A stretch of DNA of 64,000 nt, from contig JAZGTH010000158.1 in assembly GCA_036877525.1 (NCBI GenBank), positions 186,001-250,000 on the forward strand, written 5' to 3'. Shown here in pieces: positions 1 to 9,644 of the stretch. The notes under the pieces were generated by a model that had not been told where the DNA came from, made no database searches, and saw only the letters and a list, made by a program, of their open reading frames with translations. Each line of letters begins with the position of its first letter. Position 1 is the first letter of the stretch. This stretch comes from Chromobotia macracanthus. Lineage: Eukaryota > Chordata > Actinopteri > Cypriniformes > Botiidae. A program made the position numbers and the translations under genes.

Positions 1-29
1 TATTGAAAAGATGATCAAGTTTATCATAC

Positions 30-225
30 CTTTAAATTTAATGTCCAGACCGCTGAACTCCAATTCGACCCCCTGCAGCGCCTCTCCTAATGTCTCATGA
101 TAATGACTAATAGTTTTCTTTGTACCCACACAGAATGGTAGAGAGAAGTACTTATAGGTCTCCTGTCGGTTATGATAAGGACCCACAGTGTTCATCCATA
201 GAACCACCTCCTCTTTATCTGTGTA
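30..225 (-). CDS. tm9sf3: TM9SF3 coding exon 2 (transmembrane 9 superfamily member 3)
   Basis: Read on the minus strand, an acceptor (tttcttttacag) precedes a 196-bp exon that encodes 65 residues plus one base, followed by a GT donor (gtatga). The peptide starts [20 protein letters not shown] and contains LPFCVG and GLDIKFK, the N-terminal lumenal part of TM9SF3. TM9SF proteins (nonaspanins) are nine-helix membrane proteins of the Golgi and endosomes with a large lumenal N-terminal domain and roles in membrane-protein sorting; this exon lies wholly in that domain. It joins in phase 0 to the signal-peptide exon at 2984-3076 across a 2.76-kb intron. Later exons lie beyond the left edge. No lesion is seen. 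TM9SF3 is favoured over TM9SF1, 2 and 4 because the residues match the TM9SF3 N-terminus almost without change. Confidence 0.93.
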
Positions 226-2983
226 CTGTAAAAGAAAGAGAACAGTAAGCAGCTAGCAGTTTAAATATCACAGCCTCTACCTCTCTGTAATGCTTCAAAA
301 AAATCTAGAATGACACCTTTAAAAGAAATACATTATTTAAGCAGGACTGTTTAATTTGACCAGGTGCAACAATTATACCCATTTTAATTTTATTAATACA
401 CATAAAGAAGACTAGCTTAATGGGTTGCTTAAAACACACAAAAACCGTACAATTAATGGTTTTAAATTGGTTTTAATGGTTGTTTTAAAACAGCGTTACT
501 TTTACTCACATTTTATCGCTGAACAGTCTAATTCTTCAACTAGTATAAAATTAACGTAGCCATTTTATTGAAACTGGGTTAAAAAAATTATTTTATTTTT
601 TTTACAAATATGTTCATTCTTGTCTGGGGTGTGTCTCAAGCACACCAATAAAAATTAGTCTATTGATTCTAGGGGAAATGAAGTCAGTTGGCAGGAAAAG
701 CTTTTAGAAATCTGTGACATACAAAACCAGGTCCACTGAATGTGTTATTCGGCACAACTGGCAAACCTGCAGCAAAATATGCATTGTCAAGAAACCATGC
801 TTGAACCCCAAACTGCAAAGAACTGAAGAATAAGATTAATTTCTCTCTATGATATTATATTTCCATTGAGCGTGTTTGTGCACCGAACCACAAAAATATC
901 CATGTACCCTCCATGCAGATTAGCAAGCATACAGTAAATATTTCCTTTAAACAAGAAACCAATAAATAATACAAACAAAAACTCTGCCATCACTGATGCA
1001 TCCTGAATGATATTTCAAGGTGATTATACATTATTCATCTTGTTGTAATCACTTCTGCATATACTTTTTTAATACATTCTTTTAAGTTCTTTTAGACATA
1101 GCCTCTTTTAGACATGCTCATACAACATTCTACACAGAATAACAACAAAGCTTTTAAACACTGCACACAGTTTGTTTGGTAAAACATACCACAAGCAATA
1201 CGAATAGAGTGGTTCACCTAAAATATTGACTAATTGGTCACTAATTGATATCTGTTATAGATACATCAAAAACCTAAAACTGTCAGACCTGAAAGTTAAA
1301 CAGCCAGTGAATTGAATTCATAATAGTGGCAGGCCTTCAATCTTAAATTTCTCTCAAATATGGAATGACTATAAACATTTGGAAAAATATATATATATTA
1401 TCGAGATATAAGGGTCAGAAACCCAAACTAAACCCACCCCCTCTTTTTAACCCAATTGAACTTACAATTTACAAGTGGCACTAAAACAGCAAAACTCTTG
1501 TATAGACCAATTTACCAATCTGACCAAGCATGATCAGACTGAACAATCAGACAGGTGAAACCAACTCAACCAGCAGTTCAGGAAAGACAAATTCACCCAA
1601 CAGGTCTTAGTTCAACAGTCACCGTAGCAGCTGACCAGAATTTTACATATAATTGGATGTATCGTTAATTTCAGGAATGTACACATGTAGTAAGTACAAT
1701 ATGTGTCACACACAGGCATGTTGCATTGAGCTGAAAGCGATGCTTTTTGAAATCAAAGGAAACAAAGTCAAGAGAGGGTGTGATCCTGTAAATCAGGTAA
1801 TGTTACACTATAACAAATGAAGCTGAAGAACAAATACAGAGAGCATGCAGTCAAACAAAGCTGTTCTGTGAGCTATTATGCAAAACATGAAATATATCAT
1901 TTTAAACACACTACAATTTAACACAGAAGAGAGAGATGTGATTGGTGTCTTGTTTCTGATACTCTGGTCACTGGGTGTATGGTCTATATAAGAAGAACAT
2001 GATCAAAAGACAGCTATCAATTTTTAACCATGCTAACCTAAACTCTCTCTCACTGCTCACTGTATTCTACCATGGTCAGTGCTATACAATAAAGAGGACA
2101 TTAACTATTATAAACCTCTAAGATATGACACCTGGAAAAAAAACGGGTGTCTTCATTTAACCTCTTATACAACTTGTTGTATTTTATCAGATGAACAAAT
2201 CAAGAAACATTAGGTGTGCTGTGAAAAGAGTACATGAGGTTGCAGTAAAACAAAATATTTCTACATTCCATTATAAAGAATTAGTATAACCATTTTACTA
2301 TAAAGCAGAAAGCTTTTATGTCAACAGCAATAGTGAAGATTCCTGCCAACGCCTGAGTCTTGCTGCTAATACATTTTGTAAGCATCCTCAGGCTTGGAAA
2401 AGTAGGTCCATTAGGTTTTAACGTAACTGTAACAAATGTCTACTTGAATTATTACATGACATGTGGACCCACTGCTAAAGCAACTTACACAAAAAGTAAA
2501 CGTTGTTATCAGTAGGGTTATCGCTGCATAGCCGCAATATAAAAGCCTGGACGAGCCGGATGTGTGTACACACGGACATATTAAGCTAACGACAGTTAGC
2601 CGACCCTTCTAAATAATTTCACACATACACAAAAGAAAAACACAGAATATGTCGACAACAAACACCTAGAATAGTATCGACTCTGATCTGTAATACATCA
2701 CTGCTAGTCGAAAACAAAGACTGTGAGCACAGTCCTCCTGCTTGCACAAATATAATGTAAAAGGATAGCCGATGCTAAGCTAACCAGTTAAAGCTAACGC
2801 TAGTTGGTTTCTGAAGACGTATATAGTGAGATACCAGGGCAACAAATCATTGCTTTTCCGAGTGTTTTGGTCCTTACTTCTGCCTTTTAGCGTTGGGCAC
2901 GTTTGTCAATGCAACCGGTACGATATTAACCGTCTCTGGAGGCTATACACAAACCGAACACAGAGGCCCACAATTTCTCTCAC
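226..2983 (-). other. tm9sf3 intron 1
   Basis: AT-rich sequence between the two tm9sf3 coding exons. It has canonical ends in the minus orientation (gtgaga ... tttacag). Short poly-A/T runs occur around 590-600 and a short TA run near 1388. I see no nested gene or recognisable transposon. The part nearest exon 1 (about 2520-2980) is richer in CpG, as expected next to a promoter. Confidence 0.8.
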
Positions 2984-3076
2984 CTTGTGATCGTGCTCAT
3001 CTGCTCGAGCTGGCAGCAATAAACTTAAAACAGTCGTCAAGACAACCCCTGCGATCTTCCACCAGGAGAGCCCCAT
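2984..3076 (-). CDS. tm9sf3: TM9SF3 coding exon 1 (start codon and signal peptide)
   Basis: The minus-strand ATG at 3076 opens a 31-codon exon that ends exactly at a GT donor (CACAAG|gtgaga). The peptide MGLSWWKIAGVVLTTVLSLL continues LPARA then DEHDHK: a typical cleavable signal peptide with a hydrophobic core at residues 8-22 and a likely cut after ARA (residue 25), followed by the acidic/His start of mature TM9SF3. The next exon resumes in phase 0 with YTDKEEV, so the joint is consistent with the family. The start is chosen because it is the only ATG that gives a signal peptide in frame. The exon sits at the edge of a CpG-richer promoter, divergent from a short plus-strand open frame at 3345. 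Confidence 0.92.
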
Positions 3077-3300
3077 GATTTTTTTAGGGAAAGTTCTCCG
3101 ACTGATTTGAGATGGTCTCTTTTTTTGGGGGGGCTATCCCACCTTCCTTCTTCCTGGTTCTATGACAGTGGATGTCTCGAGATGCTCACAAACGAGTTTG
3201 TCGTAAAACGGTTTAGCGAGTGATCAGCGAATTTGGTTCTGATTGGGAGACAGAGATCACGTGGGTAACTAAGCCCAATGGTTGGCGAGAGCGACGATTT
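3077..3300 (-). promoter_or_regulatory. Probable tm9sf3 promoter and 5' UTR
   Basis: This stretch lies directly upstream of the tm9sf3 start on the minus strand. It is richer in CpG than its surroundings and has no TATA box at a useful distance. It carries a CCAAT box (plus-strand gattgg at 3241-3246), a perfect CACGTG E-box at 3258-3263, another CCAAT-like site near 3274, and an ETS-like tccttcttcctgg near 3144. CCAAT plus E-box without TATA is typical of housekeeping promoters. The transcription start is not determined. Confidence 0.5.
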
Positions 3301-3344
3301 AACGTTGAGTTTGGAAACCATCTTCTCGCACCGCTTCACCACCC

Positions 3345-3422
3345 ATGGCCACGTCATCTGAGCGCAAACAGAAGCAGTGGAAAGGTGTGCTGCTCGAACA
3401 GGATCTAAACCACGTTGCTTGA
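3345..3422 (+). other. Short open frame with strong Kozak context, divergent from tm9sf3
   Basis: The ATG at 3345 has strong context (cacccATGGcc) and opens 25 codons (starts MATSSERKQKQWKG) before TGA. It begins about 270 bp from the tm9sf3 start on the opposite strand, as a first exon under a bidirectional promoter would. A possible donor (aaag|gtgtgc) lies inside the frame. I do not recognise the peptide, and no continuing exon was found. It may be chance, an upstream ORF, or a remnant of a lost divergent gene. Confidence 0.2.
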
Positions 3423-5125
3423 CTGGTCCTTGATAAGAGCGTTACATTATATTGGGCAGTGAAAACTTACGCCTACCATAAACTATGGAGTCGCAAACAG
3501 ATTGGAGATTTACGCTTATTTAATTGAAACCATTGTTACTGAATTGTAAAATCATTGTTTTACACATTTAAAAACAAAACAATCTTAATACTACAAAATG
3601 TGCTGGGCTATTCATAAATGAAGATGTCAAATAGTCCAGGTAAGGTACTAGGCAGAGCTGTTGCTAAAATTAAACGTCCCTTTATTACAATGGCATGAAA
3701 CTTGGCACTTCAAAGTCATTATATATATATATGCCTAAAATATTACCAAGGTTACATGCATAATTCACCTTAAGTTTTCGTAAAATGGCAGAGGCAGATT
3801 TGCATATTGTCCAGTACTTGAATACTGAAAAATTTGTCTACCAAACTATTTGCAACACCTTGAGAACACCTTGAAGTTTTAGTTAAGCACTTATGTTTTT
3901 TTCTTAGCATGATGGATGCAGCTATGTTCAGTTTGTGGTTGTAGTCAATACATAACACAACATTGACACAGCACTAACCAAGACATCACTAACCACAGAC
4001 TTGATTCTTAGTTATGCACCTGCCGGTTTGCATCTGCATTTCCCTCCACTGCCTCTTCATCTTTCCTAAACTGAATACCTGCAACCTCAGATCTCATTTC
4101 CAGTGAATACTGTATGTTGAATATCGTAAATTGCAATTCCCTCTCCCTCTGTGTGTGTCTATTCAGTCTCAGGGTTACACAATTATTTAATTGGAGTCTA
4201 CAGATTTGCAATGCAGAATAAACGCATTTGTGTCTGGGAACACTCCCTGTTACTTTTGCATTGCCAAAAGATGTGGTATTCAGCTGTCATCAGAGCACAT
4301 GGAAGTCCATCTTTACAAATATGTGAAGAAGTGAAACTCCTTCCCTCCTTCCGCCCTCCCTCCCTCCCTCCCTCTCTATTTTCTTTCTTTCCTTGCTTGC
4401 TTGCAGCAAAAACAATGCAATTCTGTTATTGCATTCTAATACATAACACTAATTCACATACACATATAACAAACAGTACACATCTTAGGCAAAGTTATTC
4501 AATGGTAAATTATAATTTACCATAATGTGTTGTCTTCATAATAAAACATTTTATTACGTTTATAGAAACTTTTCAACTTTAAAAAAAATAAAGGTTTAAT
4601 TTTACAAGCAATTAGTTAAAAAAATTAGTTCAACAAAAAATGTCTATGGGAGTGGAATTATATTAAGAGATTTTATCTCTTTTAATCTTTTGTGTTCATA
4701 GAAGTACAGACTGTTTAAAAGAACTGTAAAAATTACTGTTACAGCTACAGTTCAGGACAGCTTTGAAGAAAACATTGTTCTCTCACTCTGTATCCATATC
4801 ATGCCATCAGTGACTGCACAAACTCCCTGTAATGACAAATGTTGGAATTCCTATTCAGCTGTTTCATTTATAAGTGATATATGTCCAATGTAATGGAACA
4901 TTGCTTTTAAACCAACAAAATATTACATTAGCCTACTTCTAAAAAAGTAACAAATGTCATTGCATCATTTGTTTTTGTTGAAAATAATTATAGCTTACAA
5001 TTATTTCTTAAATGATTAGGAAATGGAAGGTTATCAAAACCATTTGTCAATCAAAAAAACATAAAAAAAACAGACAAGGAATTTCCATTGCTTATTTAAA
5101 AAAGAATTTCATAAAGTGATATCAC
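3423..5125. other. Intergenic region between tm9sf3 and the hydrolase gene
   Basis: AT-rich DNA without a recognisable gene. It contains a short TA run (about 3720-3732) and a CCCT-type simple repeat (4337-4380). The last coding exon, 3' UTR and poly-A signal of the minus-strand hydrolase should lie in the right part (below 5126), but I could not identify them. Confidence 0.6.
4337..4380. repeat. Degenerate (CCCT)n simple repeat
   Basis: Pyrimidine-rich tract of repeated ccct/ctcc units interrupted by single-base changes. Confidence 0.8.
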
Positions 5126-5250
5126 CTTATGATACTTGGCAAACGAGGGTCTTTATAGATCCTGTTGTGAACATATCCAAGTGATGCCTCAAATGGTATC
5201 AGTTTAACTTTTTCATCTGAGTTCTGGGCATTTTTTGCTATGCTGTAAAT
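5126..5250 (-). CDS. ABHD12-like exon 12 (catalytic-His region)
   Basis: 125 bp with acceptor cttgctcag and donor AG|gtgata. Encodes IYSIAKNAQNSDEKVKLIPF then EASLGYVHNRIYKDPRLPSI and I. LGYxHxxIYKxPxLPxI is the C-terminal catalytic-His segment of ABHD12; the His is kept. Splicing in phase from exon 11 would need the frameshift there to be undone. Confidence 0.75.
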
Positions 5251-5326
5251 CTGAGCAAGAAAACAACATTTTTATTAAACTATTAAATATTTTCATTCTT
5301 ATTCAAGTAAAATATGTCACGCACAC

Positions 5327-5389
5327 CTGTTGAGCAAAAAAAAAGGGGGTTATGGTCACTCAGCATAAGAATCATCAGAGGGTTTGACC
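5327..5389 (-). pseudogene. ABHD12-like exon 11, frameshifted (catalytic-Asp exon)
   Basis: 63-bp segment with an acceptor (tttttattag) and a donor (gtgtgc). One frame reads SNPLMILMLSDHNPLFF, recognisable as the ABHD12 stretch (S)CPLLILHAEDDxxVP. Entering from exon 10 in phase, the frame is instead VKPSDDSYAE then TGA. The exon is about 13 bp short of the family length: roughly 11 bp lost after the VK codons, plus an odd-length nine-T run that throws the 3' phase off by one. Where the family has HAEDD this copy has MLSDH, so the catalytic Asp position looks lost. Confidence 0.7.
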
Positions 5390-5561
5390 CTAATAAAAAT
5401 AGAAGGATTAAAAAGAGACACTTTTCACAAAGATTTTTATATTTAACATATCTGACTTATTACAATGACATTTCTACTGATATTGTAGAATATCTCTATA
5501 AAATAATGTAAAAAATAATGTATCTTTATAAAATACTGATTTGTGTTTGGTTGTCACATAC

Positions 5562-5644
5562 TTGTCAACCATTGAGAAGATCACAATGTTGTCTTTTAAT
5601 GGATTGAAAAGAAAGTACTGAATGTATGGAAACTTCCAATAAAA
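5562..5644 (-). CDS. ABHD12-like exon 10
   Basis: 83 bp, acceptor ttttccag, donor gtatgt. Encodes FYWKFPYIQYFLFNPLKDNI then VIFSMVD. It corresponds to YRYFPGFDWFFLDP...IKFAND of ABHD12, with many substitutions but the same length and no stop. Ends in phase 2. Confidence 0.7.
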
Positions 5645-5825
5645 CTGGAAAAAAGGGACAAAAATAAGACCTATATTTACCAGACTGTTGTTTACAACCC
5701 ATATTTTTGTTTATGTAAAATTTATTACCCTAAATATGTACAGTGTTAAAATGCCCAAATGTTAAGTTAATTTATGTCAAGTCTCAATTAATTGTTTTGC
5801 CACCATTTAAGAGTCAAAACATTAC

Positions 5826-5902
5826 CCAGGTGAAAGGGTGTTGAATTGCTTGCCCTGTAATTATAAATGCTCCTTCGAGTATTATTCCATCAAAATGTTT
5901 TC
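5826..5902 (-). CDS. ABHD12-like exon 9
   Basis: 77 bp, acceptor tttgacag, donor gtaatg. Encodes KHFDGIILEGAFIITGQAIQ then HPFTW. It aligns without gaps to the ABHD12 segment (D)ALILESPFTNI...HPFS, but the usually conserved SPFTN is changed to GAFII, an early sign of relaxed constraint. Confidence 0.75.
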
Positions 5903-6025
5903 CTGTCAAATGTCAAAACATTTTCACGTAATTAACAGAATAAATAAGAATAAAGGAAAAATACAACACTCTACACCCTTCACAGCTACAACATATATTT
6001 AAAAAAAATTAATTTAAAGAAAAAC

Positions 6026-6094
6026 TCAGTCACATTCTTACCTTGCTCGAGGTAAGACAAAAAGTAAATCAGTCACATTCTTACCTTGCTCGAG
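6026..6094. repeat. 26-bp direct duplication spanning a splice donor
   Basis: Two identical 26-bp copies (6026-6051 and 6069-6094), starting tcagtcacattc and ending gctcgag, are separated by 17 bp. The right copy contains the exon 8 donor of the hydrolase; the left copy is a decoy with the same exon end and the same gtaaga. Confidence 0.9.
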
Positions 6095-6122
6095 TAATTT
6101 TACTGCAGTGTTTGTTGCAACA
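6085..6122 (-). CDS. ABHD12-like exon 8
   Basis: 38-bp exon encoding VATNTAVKLLEQ, following GSG of exon 7 to give the family motif GVATN. Donor gtaaga. Its donor end lies inside a 26-bp duplicated segment, so a second copy of the same donor sits 43 bp further on. Confidence 0.8.
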
Positions 6123-6247
6123 CTATTGAAAAAGAATCATACTGCAGTTATATGTGTTATAGATACTACAACTGTTTGACCTTAGTGTTTTTAATACATT
6201 TGTTGTAAACATGAAAAAATGGCAAAAATAAATCAGAATCTACACAC

Positions 6248-6377
6248 CCAGAACCAAGAGAATGGCCCCACACACACACCAGACTCTTTCCACTGCGTGC
6301 CTTAACCCAATGGTACAAGTGTAAGGTATCAGTAGTGAGACCAGGCTCTGTCGGTTCACCAGTGGAGTCTCCAAAAC
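6248..6377 (-). CDS. ABHD12-like exon 7 (nucleophile elbow GHSLG)
   Basis: 130 bp = 2 + 42 codons + 2, acceptor atgtatcag, donor gtgtgt. Encodes FGDSTGEPTEPGLTTDTLHL, then YHWVKARSGKSLVCVWGHSL and GS. The serine in GHSLG (about residue 203 of the joined protein) is the catalytic nucleophile of the family and is intact. This is the strongest single piece of evidence for the gene's identity. Confidence 0.9.
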
Positions 6378-6480
6378 CTGATACATTTTAATATGTTTGT
6401 GGGAAACAATAAAGAATGTTGTTCATTTTGTTCATCTTGATGGTAATTTTGAAATTTTTTCCAACAACATTTCAACCCAC

Positions 6481-6526
6481 CTCTATAGTCTAAAACTAGG
6501 ACATGATATCCAGCTGCACTTAAGAT
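6481..6526 (-). CDS. ABHD12-like exon 6 (DYRG strand)
   Basis: Encodes ILSAAGYHVLVLDYR plus the first base of Gly, donor gtgggt, acceptor cacgcag (weak pyrimidine tract). GYHV...DYRG is the hallmark beta strand and turn of ABHD12/ABHD13-type hydrolases. Confidence 0.8.
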
Positions 6527-6614
6527 CTGCGTGACCAAGAGATATTTGCAGTCATTATCACTATGTATGCTTAAGTTTTCACTATGTTTTAAACATAAAA
6601 CTAAGTTTGCTCAC

Positions 6615-6648
6615 ATTTGCAATTCCAACTCGATGTGGCGGTGAAGCT
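6615..6648 (-). CDS. ABHD12-like exon 5
   Basis: Very short exon (34 bp) encoding ASPPHRVGIAN. It has acceptor aaacag and donor gtgagc. HRV followed by a hydrophobic pair matches the HRVELYK segment between HGNAG and the next beta strand in ABHD12. Phase fits on both sides. Confidence 0.75.
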
Positions 6649-7134
6649 CTGTTTATTGAAGGTATAAAACATAGTCAGCCCAGTATCAGGTGACATGTAT
6701 CATCAAAATCAACAAAATGTATCACTGTTTTTCTATTTATAAATAAAAAGGGACAAATCTTAAATAGTAAAATTCACAGAGGAAGTCATTGTTGAATTAT
6801 ATCACCAAAATAATATCATCAATCTGTTCACACATTAATTTTAATTTTGTTTCCTATAGTGTGTGACATATAGTTTAAGCGGTGAAGTAAAGGGATTGAA
6901 AGCCCATCCCAGTTTTTACTAAGGTAAAGTGCATCACAGTTTGAAGTTCAATAAACATGTCAATGATCTCTTACCACAGTAAACAAAGAAAGACTGGGCA
7001 AAGGTTAGCTAGTCACTCTTAACAGCATTTCAGAAGCATAAAAATTAGCATTTGGACTATAACAAATTATTAAGTATTAAAAGTGGTCTCTTATATTTTA
7101 GAATTAAAAGCAAATTTAAAAGTTAGTTTCCTGC

Positions 7135-7254
7135 CTGTTGCCTGCATTGCCATGGAGGTAAATGAAAATGGGTGATCCATCACCCAGAGCCTTCTCATAC
7201 CACTCTAGATCTTTCCCCTGTGACTCCTTCCATTTAGGTTTAGATACAGTGAAC
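7135..7254 (-). CDS. ABHD12-like exon 4 (HGNAG motif)
   Basis: Acceptor catccag; 39 codons read TVSKPKWKESQGKDLEWYEK then ALGDGSPIFIYLHGNAGN. The HGNAG loop forms the oxyanion region of ABHD12-type hydrolases. The exon ends AACAG followed by gcagga, so the donor is GC, not GT. AG plus A from the next exon gives Arg, in phase. Confidence 0.85.
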
Positions 7255-7405
7255 CTGGATGGATCACCATGGGTGCATTTGTAATGCAAGGAGAAAGAAC
7301 AGCAAAGAATATAAACAAAGGATATATTAAAAACTGGAACATGTTTGTCATTAATTTGATAATTTTTGTGTTTCTATGTATGTTTGTGGGTGTCTTAAAA
7401 CTAAC

Positions 7406-7499
7406 CACACGCCCACTCTCACCCCTTCCTCAGGTTTAAGGTAGAAATTTATTGTATAATTGAGACCTACATCTGATGGTCGGCTGAAGTCAACAGAAA
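7406..7499 (-). CDS. ABHD12-like exon 3
   Basis: Acceptor ttttttccag and donor gttagt. Encodes SVDFSRPSDVGLNYTINFYL then KPEEGVRVGV, with Trp split across the next junction. This is the conserved beta-sheet entry of the ABHD12 hydrolase domain (LNxTxNxYLxPEEG...GVW). Length 94 bp = 2 + 30 codons + 2, exactly in phase with its neighbours. Confidence 0.85.
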
Positions 7500-7616
7500 C
7501 TGGAAAAAATACACAAATAAATTACACTTTTTTGTTAAAGTTGGAAACTATAGAGAACTACAACACCATTTATTTATCTGTCTGTTTGTTTGTTTGTTTG
7601 GTTGGTTGTATAATAC

Positions 7617-7711
7617 CATGGGAGAGTTGCAAAACAAATGGTATTGCCACAGTAAGAACGCAGAGTGAAAGAAGTCCCAGTTTAGTCCATGTCCACGCCA
7701 ACCACTGTGAT
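7617..7711 (-). CDS. ABHD12-like exon 2 (transmembrane helix)
   Basis: Acceptor tctcctaag, then 31 codons, ending at CATG|gtatta. The peptide contains TKLGLLSLCVLTVAIPFVLQ, a membrane helix with the AIPF motif seen in ABHD12 anchors. The split glycine/valine codon joins in phase to the exon at 7406-7499. The family usually has about 17 more residues here (the stretch ending in FLNF...PYF); they are absent, and the following 117-bp intron has no room for them. Confidence 0.75.
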
Positions 7712-8316
7712 CTTAGGAGAAAGCAAGTACAGTAACTAGGTGTGAACCACTGAGATTAAGACAAACTCAATAAAAGTTACACATTTCAGTAGTCCAGTGC
7801 CAGGTAAACTTAATTGGCTGACAACTGAACTTATTTCTTGTTATCTGAATGCCTTAAATTTTAAATGTCTTAAATTTTAATGGAATGATATCATGGATAC
7901 TTGGATTGCATTTTTATTATTACAATTGTTGCCCTAATGATAATTTGCACATACATTTATCATATCTCAAGGTCTCATAAAAGCAATACTATCAATTACT
8001 TTGCATTCATATTTGTGAATGCGACAAGTCTTTGTAACATCCTTCTATTTACTTAGCTCTGATGCACCATCTTAGCAAACACAAGTTTTTCTAAACTATA
8101 TTACTTGATATGTTACAGTCTACAGTGCAAGTTTATAGTAACAGTGATTTTAATTAATTTAAATTCTGCCACATTTCTTCTCTTTTATAGACAACTTCTC
8201 AGCTGGATGTGCAAATGATAAATTACATAGCTTATTAGTGTTGCTGTTGTTGACAAGACTAAAGTTGACTTGCACACAAGAAAATTACTTTCAAAGATTA
8301 GTACAACAAATGTTAC

Positions 8317-8417
8317 CTTGACAGCACTTTTAAATCCTTAGATTTGTGATGACCAGTCCATTGCGATTTTTCTGTAGATGAAAACTTGCTTTCAGGTTTC
8401 TCAATTCTTCTCTTCAT
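8317..8417 (-). CDS. ABHD12-like exon 1 (putative start)
   Basis: The ATG at 8417 opens 33 codons plus two bases (MKRRIEKPESKF ... KVLS) and ends at GT (AG|gtaaca). The basic, low-complexity N-terminus suits the cytosolic head of an ABHD12-type protein. The two leftover bases (AG) plus the first base of the next exon make Arg, so the phase fits. The start is the least certain part of the gene because this region is poorly conserved. Confidence 0.55.
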
Positions 8418-8962
8418 TTTGAGATTAGATAACACTCTCTACCTATTTACTTTACACCGCTTGGCAATAATTCTACAAACTGTGTTACTTACGGGAGCGG
8501 ATAGGTTTAAAGAGCAAGGGGCATGTACTAATGCTTTTTGAATCCTGTATTATGTGCACATATGGAAATACAATTTAAATTAATTCTAATAATTGTAATA
8601 CATTTCTGGGCTTTCTTTAGGTTTTCCTTTGTCATTTTTCTGTATTGAATATGCACTACTCTTGCTTAGTATATGCTTAAAATGTTAAAATAAGATTTAC
8701 TTATTGTATCAGTTATGAAAAATAATAAAATAAAATGAAAAGATTAGGTTTGATTTAACATTTATTTGAAAAGCAATGTCTAAAATATGTATTTTATTTG
8801 TGTTTTATTAGCTCTGTATTTGTGTATATGTACTTTATAAACAAAACATATTGTCTTAATTCAAAATCAGGATTTGCCACTTATCATCATATTCGGCGTG
8901 CAAGATATTATTTCACCATTTTAAGCTGACGTTTTTATGCAATACACTCCTTTTCTTTAGCC

Positions 8963-9022
<60 letters not shown>
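8963..9022. repeat. (TA)n(TG)n compound microsatellite
   Basis: About 12 AT units followed by about 18 GT units. Confidence 0.95.
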
Positions 9023-9026
<4 letters not shown>

Positions 9027-9504
9027 GTGGAGAAAATAAACTTTGTTACACAGCTGTACATTAAGCATTCTATTATTCTATCCTAAGAATATTTTTTATT
9101 AAAGGCGATTCTGATTCCAATTAAGCATTCTGCACTGTGCTTATTTGCAGGACACCTGCATCTTAGTAGAAACAGTCCATCTTTCCCCATTTATAGACAA
9201 GTTGTCTAATTATTAACTGATTACTGATGACTTTTAGGAATTTACTTCCTTAATTTGCTCTGCACTGTTTGCATGGTACATTCATATTCATGTGGAATAG
9301 CCTACTGATCAGGAATGTGGGACAATTTTACACTTTCTTACACAATATATATCAAATTATATATATCAAAAAATATCAACAAGGTTAACACAGCAAATAC
9401 AGTATACTTTTTATTTAATTATACAGAGAATGTATTTTTGATACTTTTCCATTTTTTGGTACAATTTTAAATATGTAGACGAACCTTTATTTTATTTTGT
9501 GAGT

Positions 9505-9542
9505 GTACGTCACTTCCTGTTATTTACGTCGCCAAGGAAACA
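9505..9542. promoter_or_regulatory. CRE / ETS / X-box-like cluster, possible lost promoter
   Basis: Within 38 bp in otherwise AT-rich DNA lie a CRE-like tacgtcac, an ETS core (cacttcctgt), a second CRE-like ttacgtc and an RFX X-box-like gtcgccaaggaaac. It lies about 1.1 kb upstream of the putative hydrolase start (minus strand) and upstream of the srbd1 remnant (plus strand), where a shared promoter would be expected. Functional status is unknown. Confidence 0.3.
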
Positions 9543-9644
9543 ATCCTTCTTTCAGAATAAGTCTTTCAAATAAGTTGAACAAGTTTCTCTCCTTCTCTTG
9601 AGGAAATCTTGCTAGCACAGTTAAGGAAAGTCAAAAGGCAAATC

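Larger units (their letters stand above)
5126..8417 (-). pseudogene. ABHD12/ABHD12B-like alpha/beta hydrolase, decaying copy (gene level)
   Basis: Twelve exons on the minus strand read in the order of an ABHD12-family lipase: N-terminal cytosolic piece, one transmembrane helix, YLHGNAGNR, DYRG, the nucleophile elbow WGHSLGSG, and the C-terminal catalytic-His region LGYVHNRIYK. ABHD12 proteins are membrane-anchored serine hydrolases that cleave lysophosphatidylserine-type lipids. DYRGFGDSTGEPTE followed by GLTTD resembles ABHD12B more than ABHD12. Exons 1-10 join in perfect phase with no stop, so this part looks under past or present selection. Against function: exon 11 (5327-5389) is frameshifted and reads to TGA, the catalytic-Asp position is altered, intron 4 has a GC donor, about 17 residues after the membrane helix are missing, and no last exon was found. 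A recently dead or truncated paralogue is the best reading; sequencing error in one homopolymer could explain only part of it. Confidence 0.7.

Noticed and set aside
4151..4525. 124-codon plus-strand frame
   Set aside because: Its middle is the CCCT simple repeat, and codon content and flanks show no sign of a gene.
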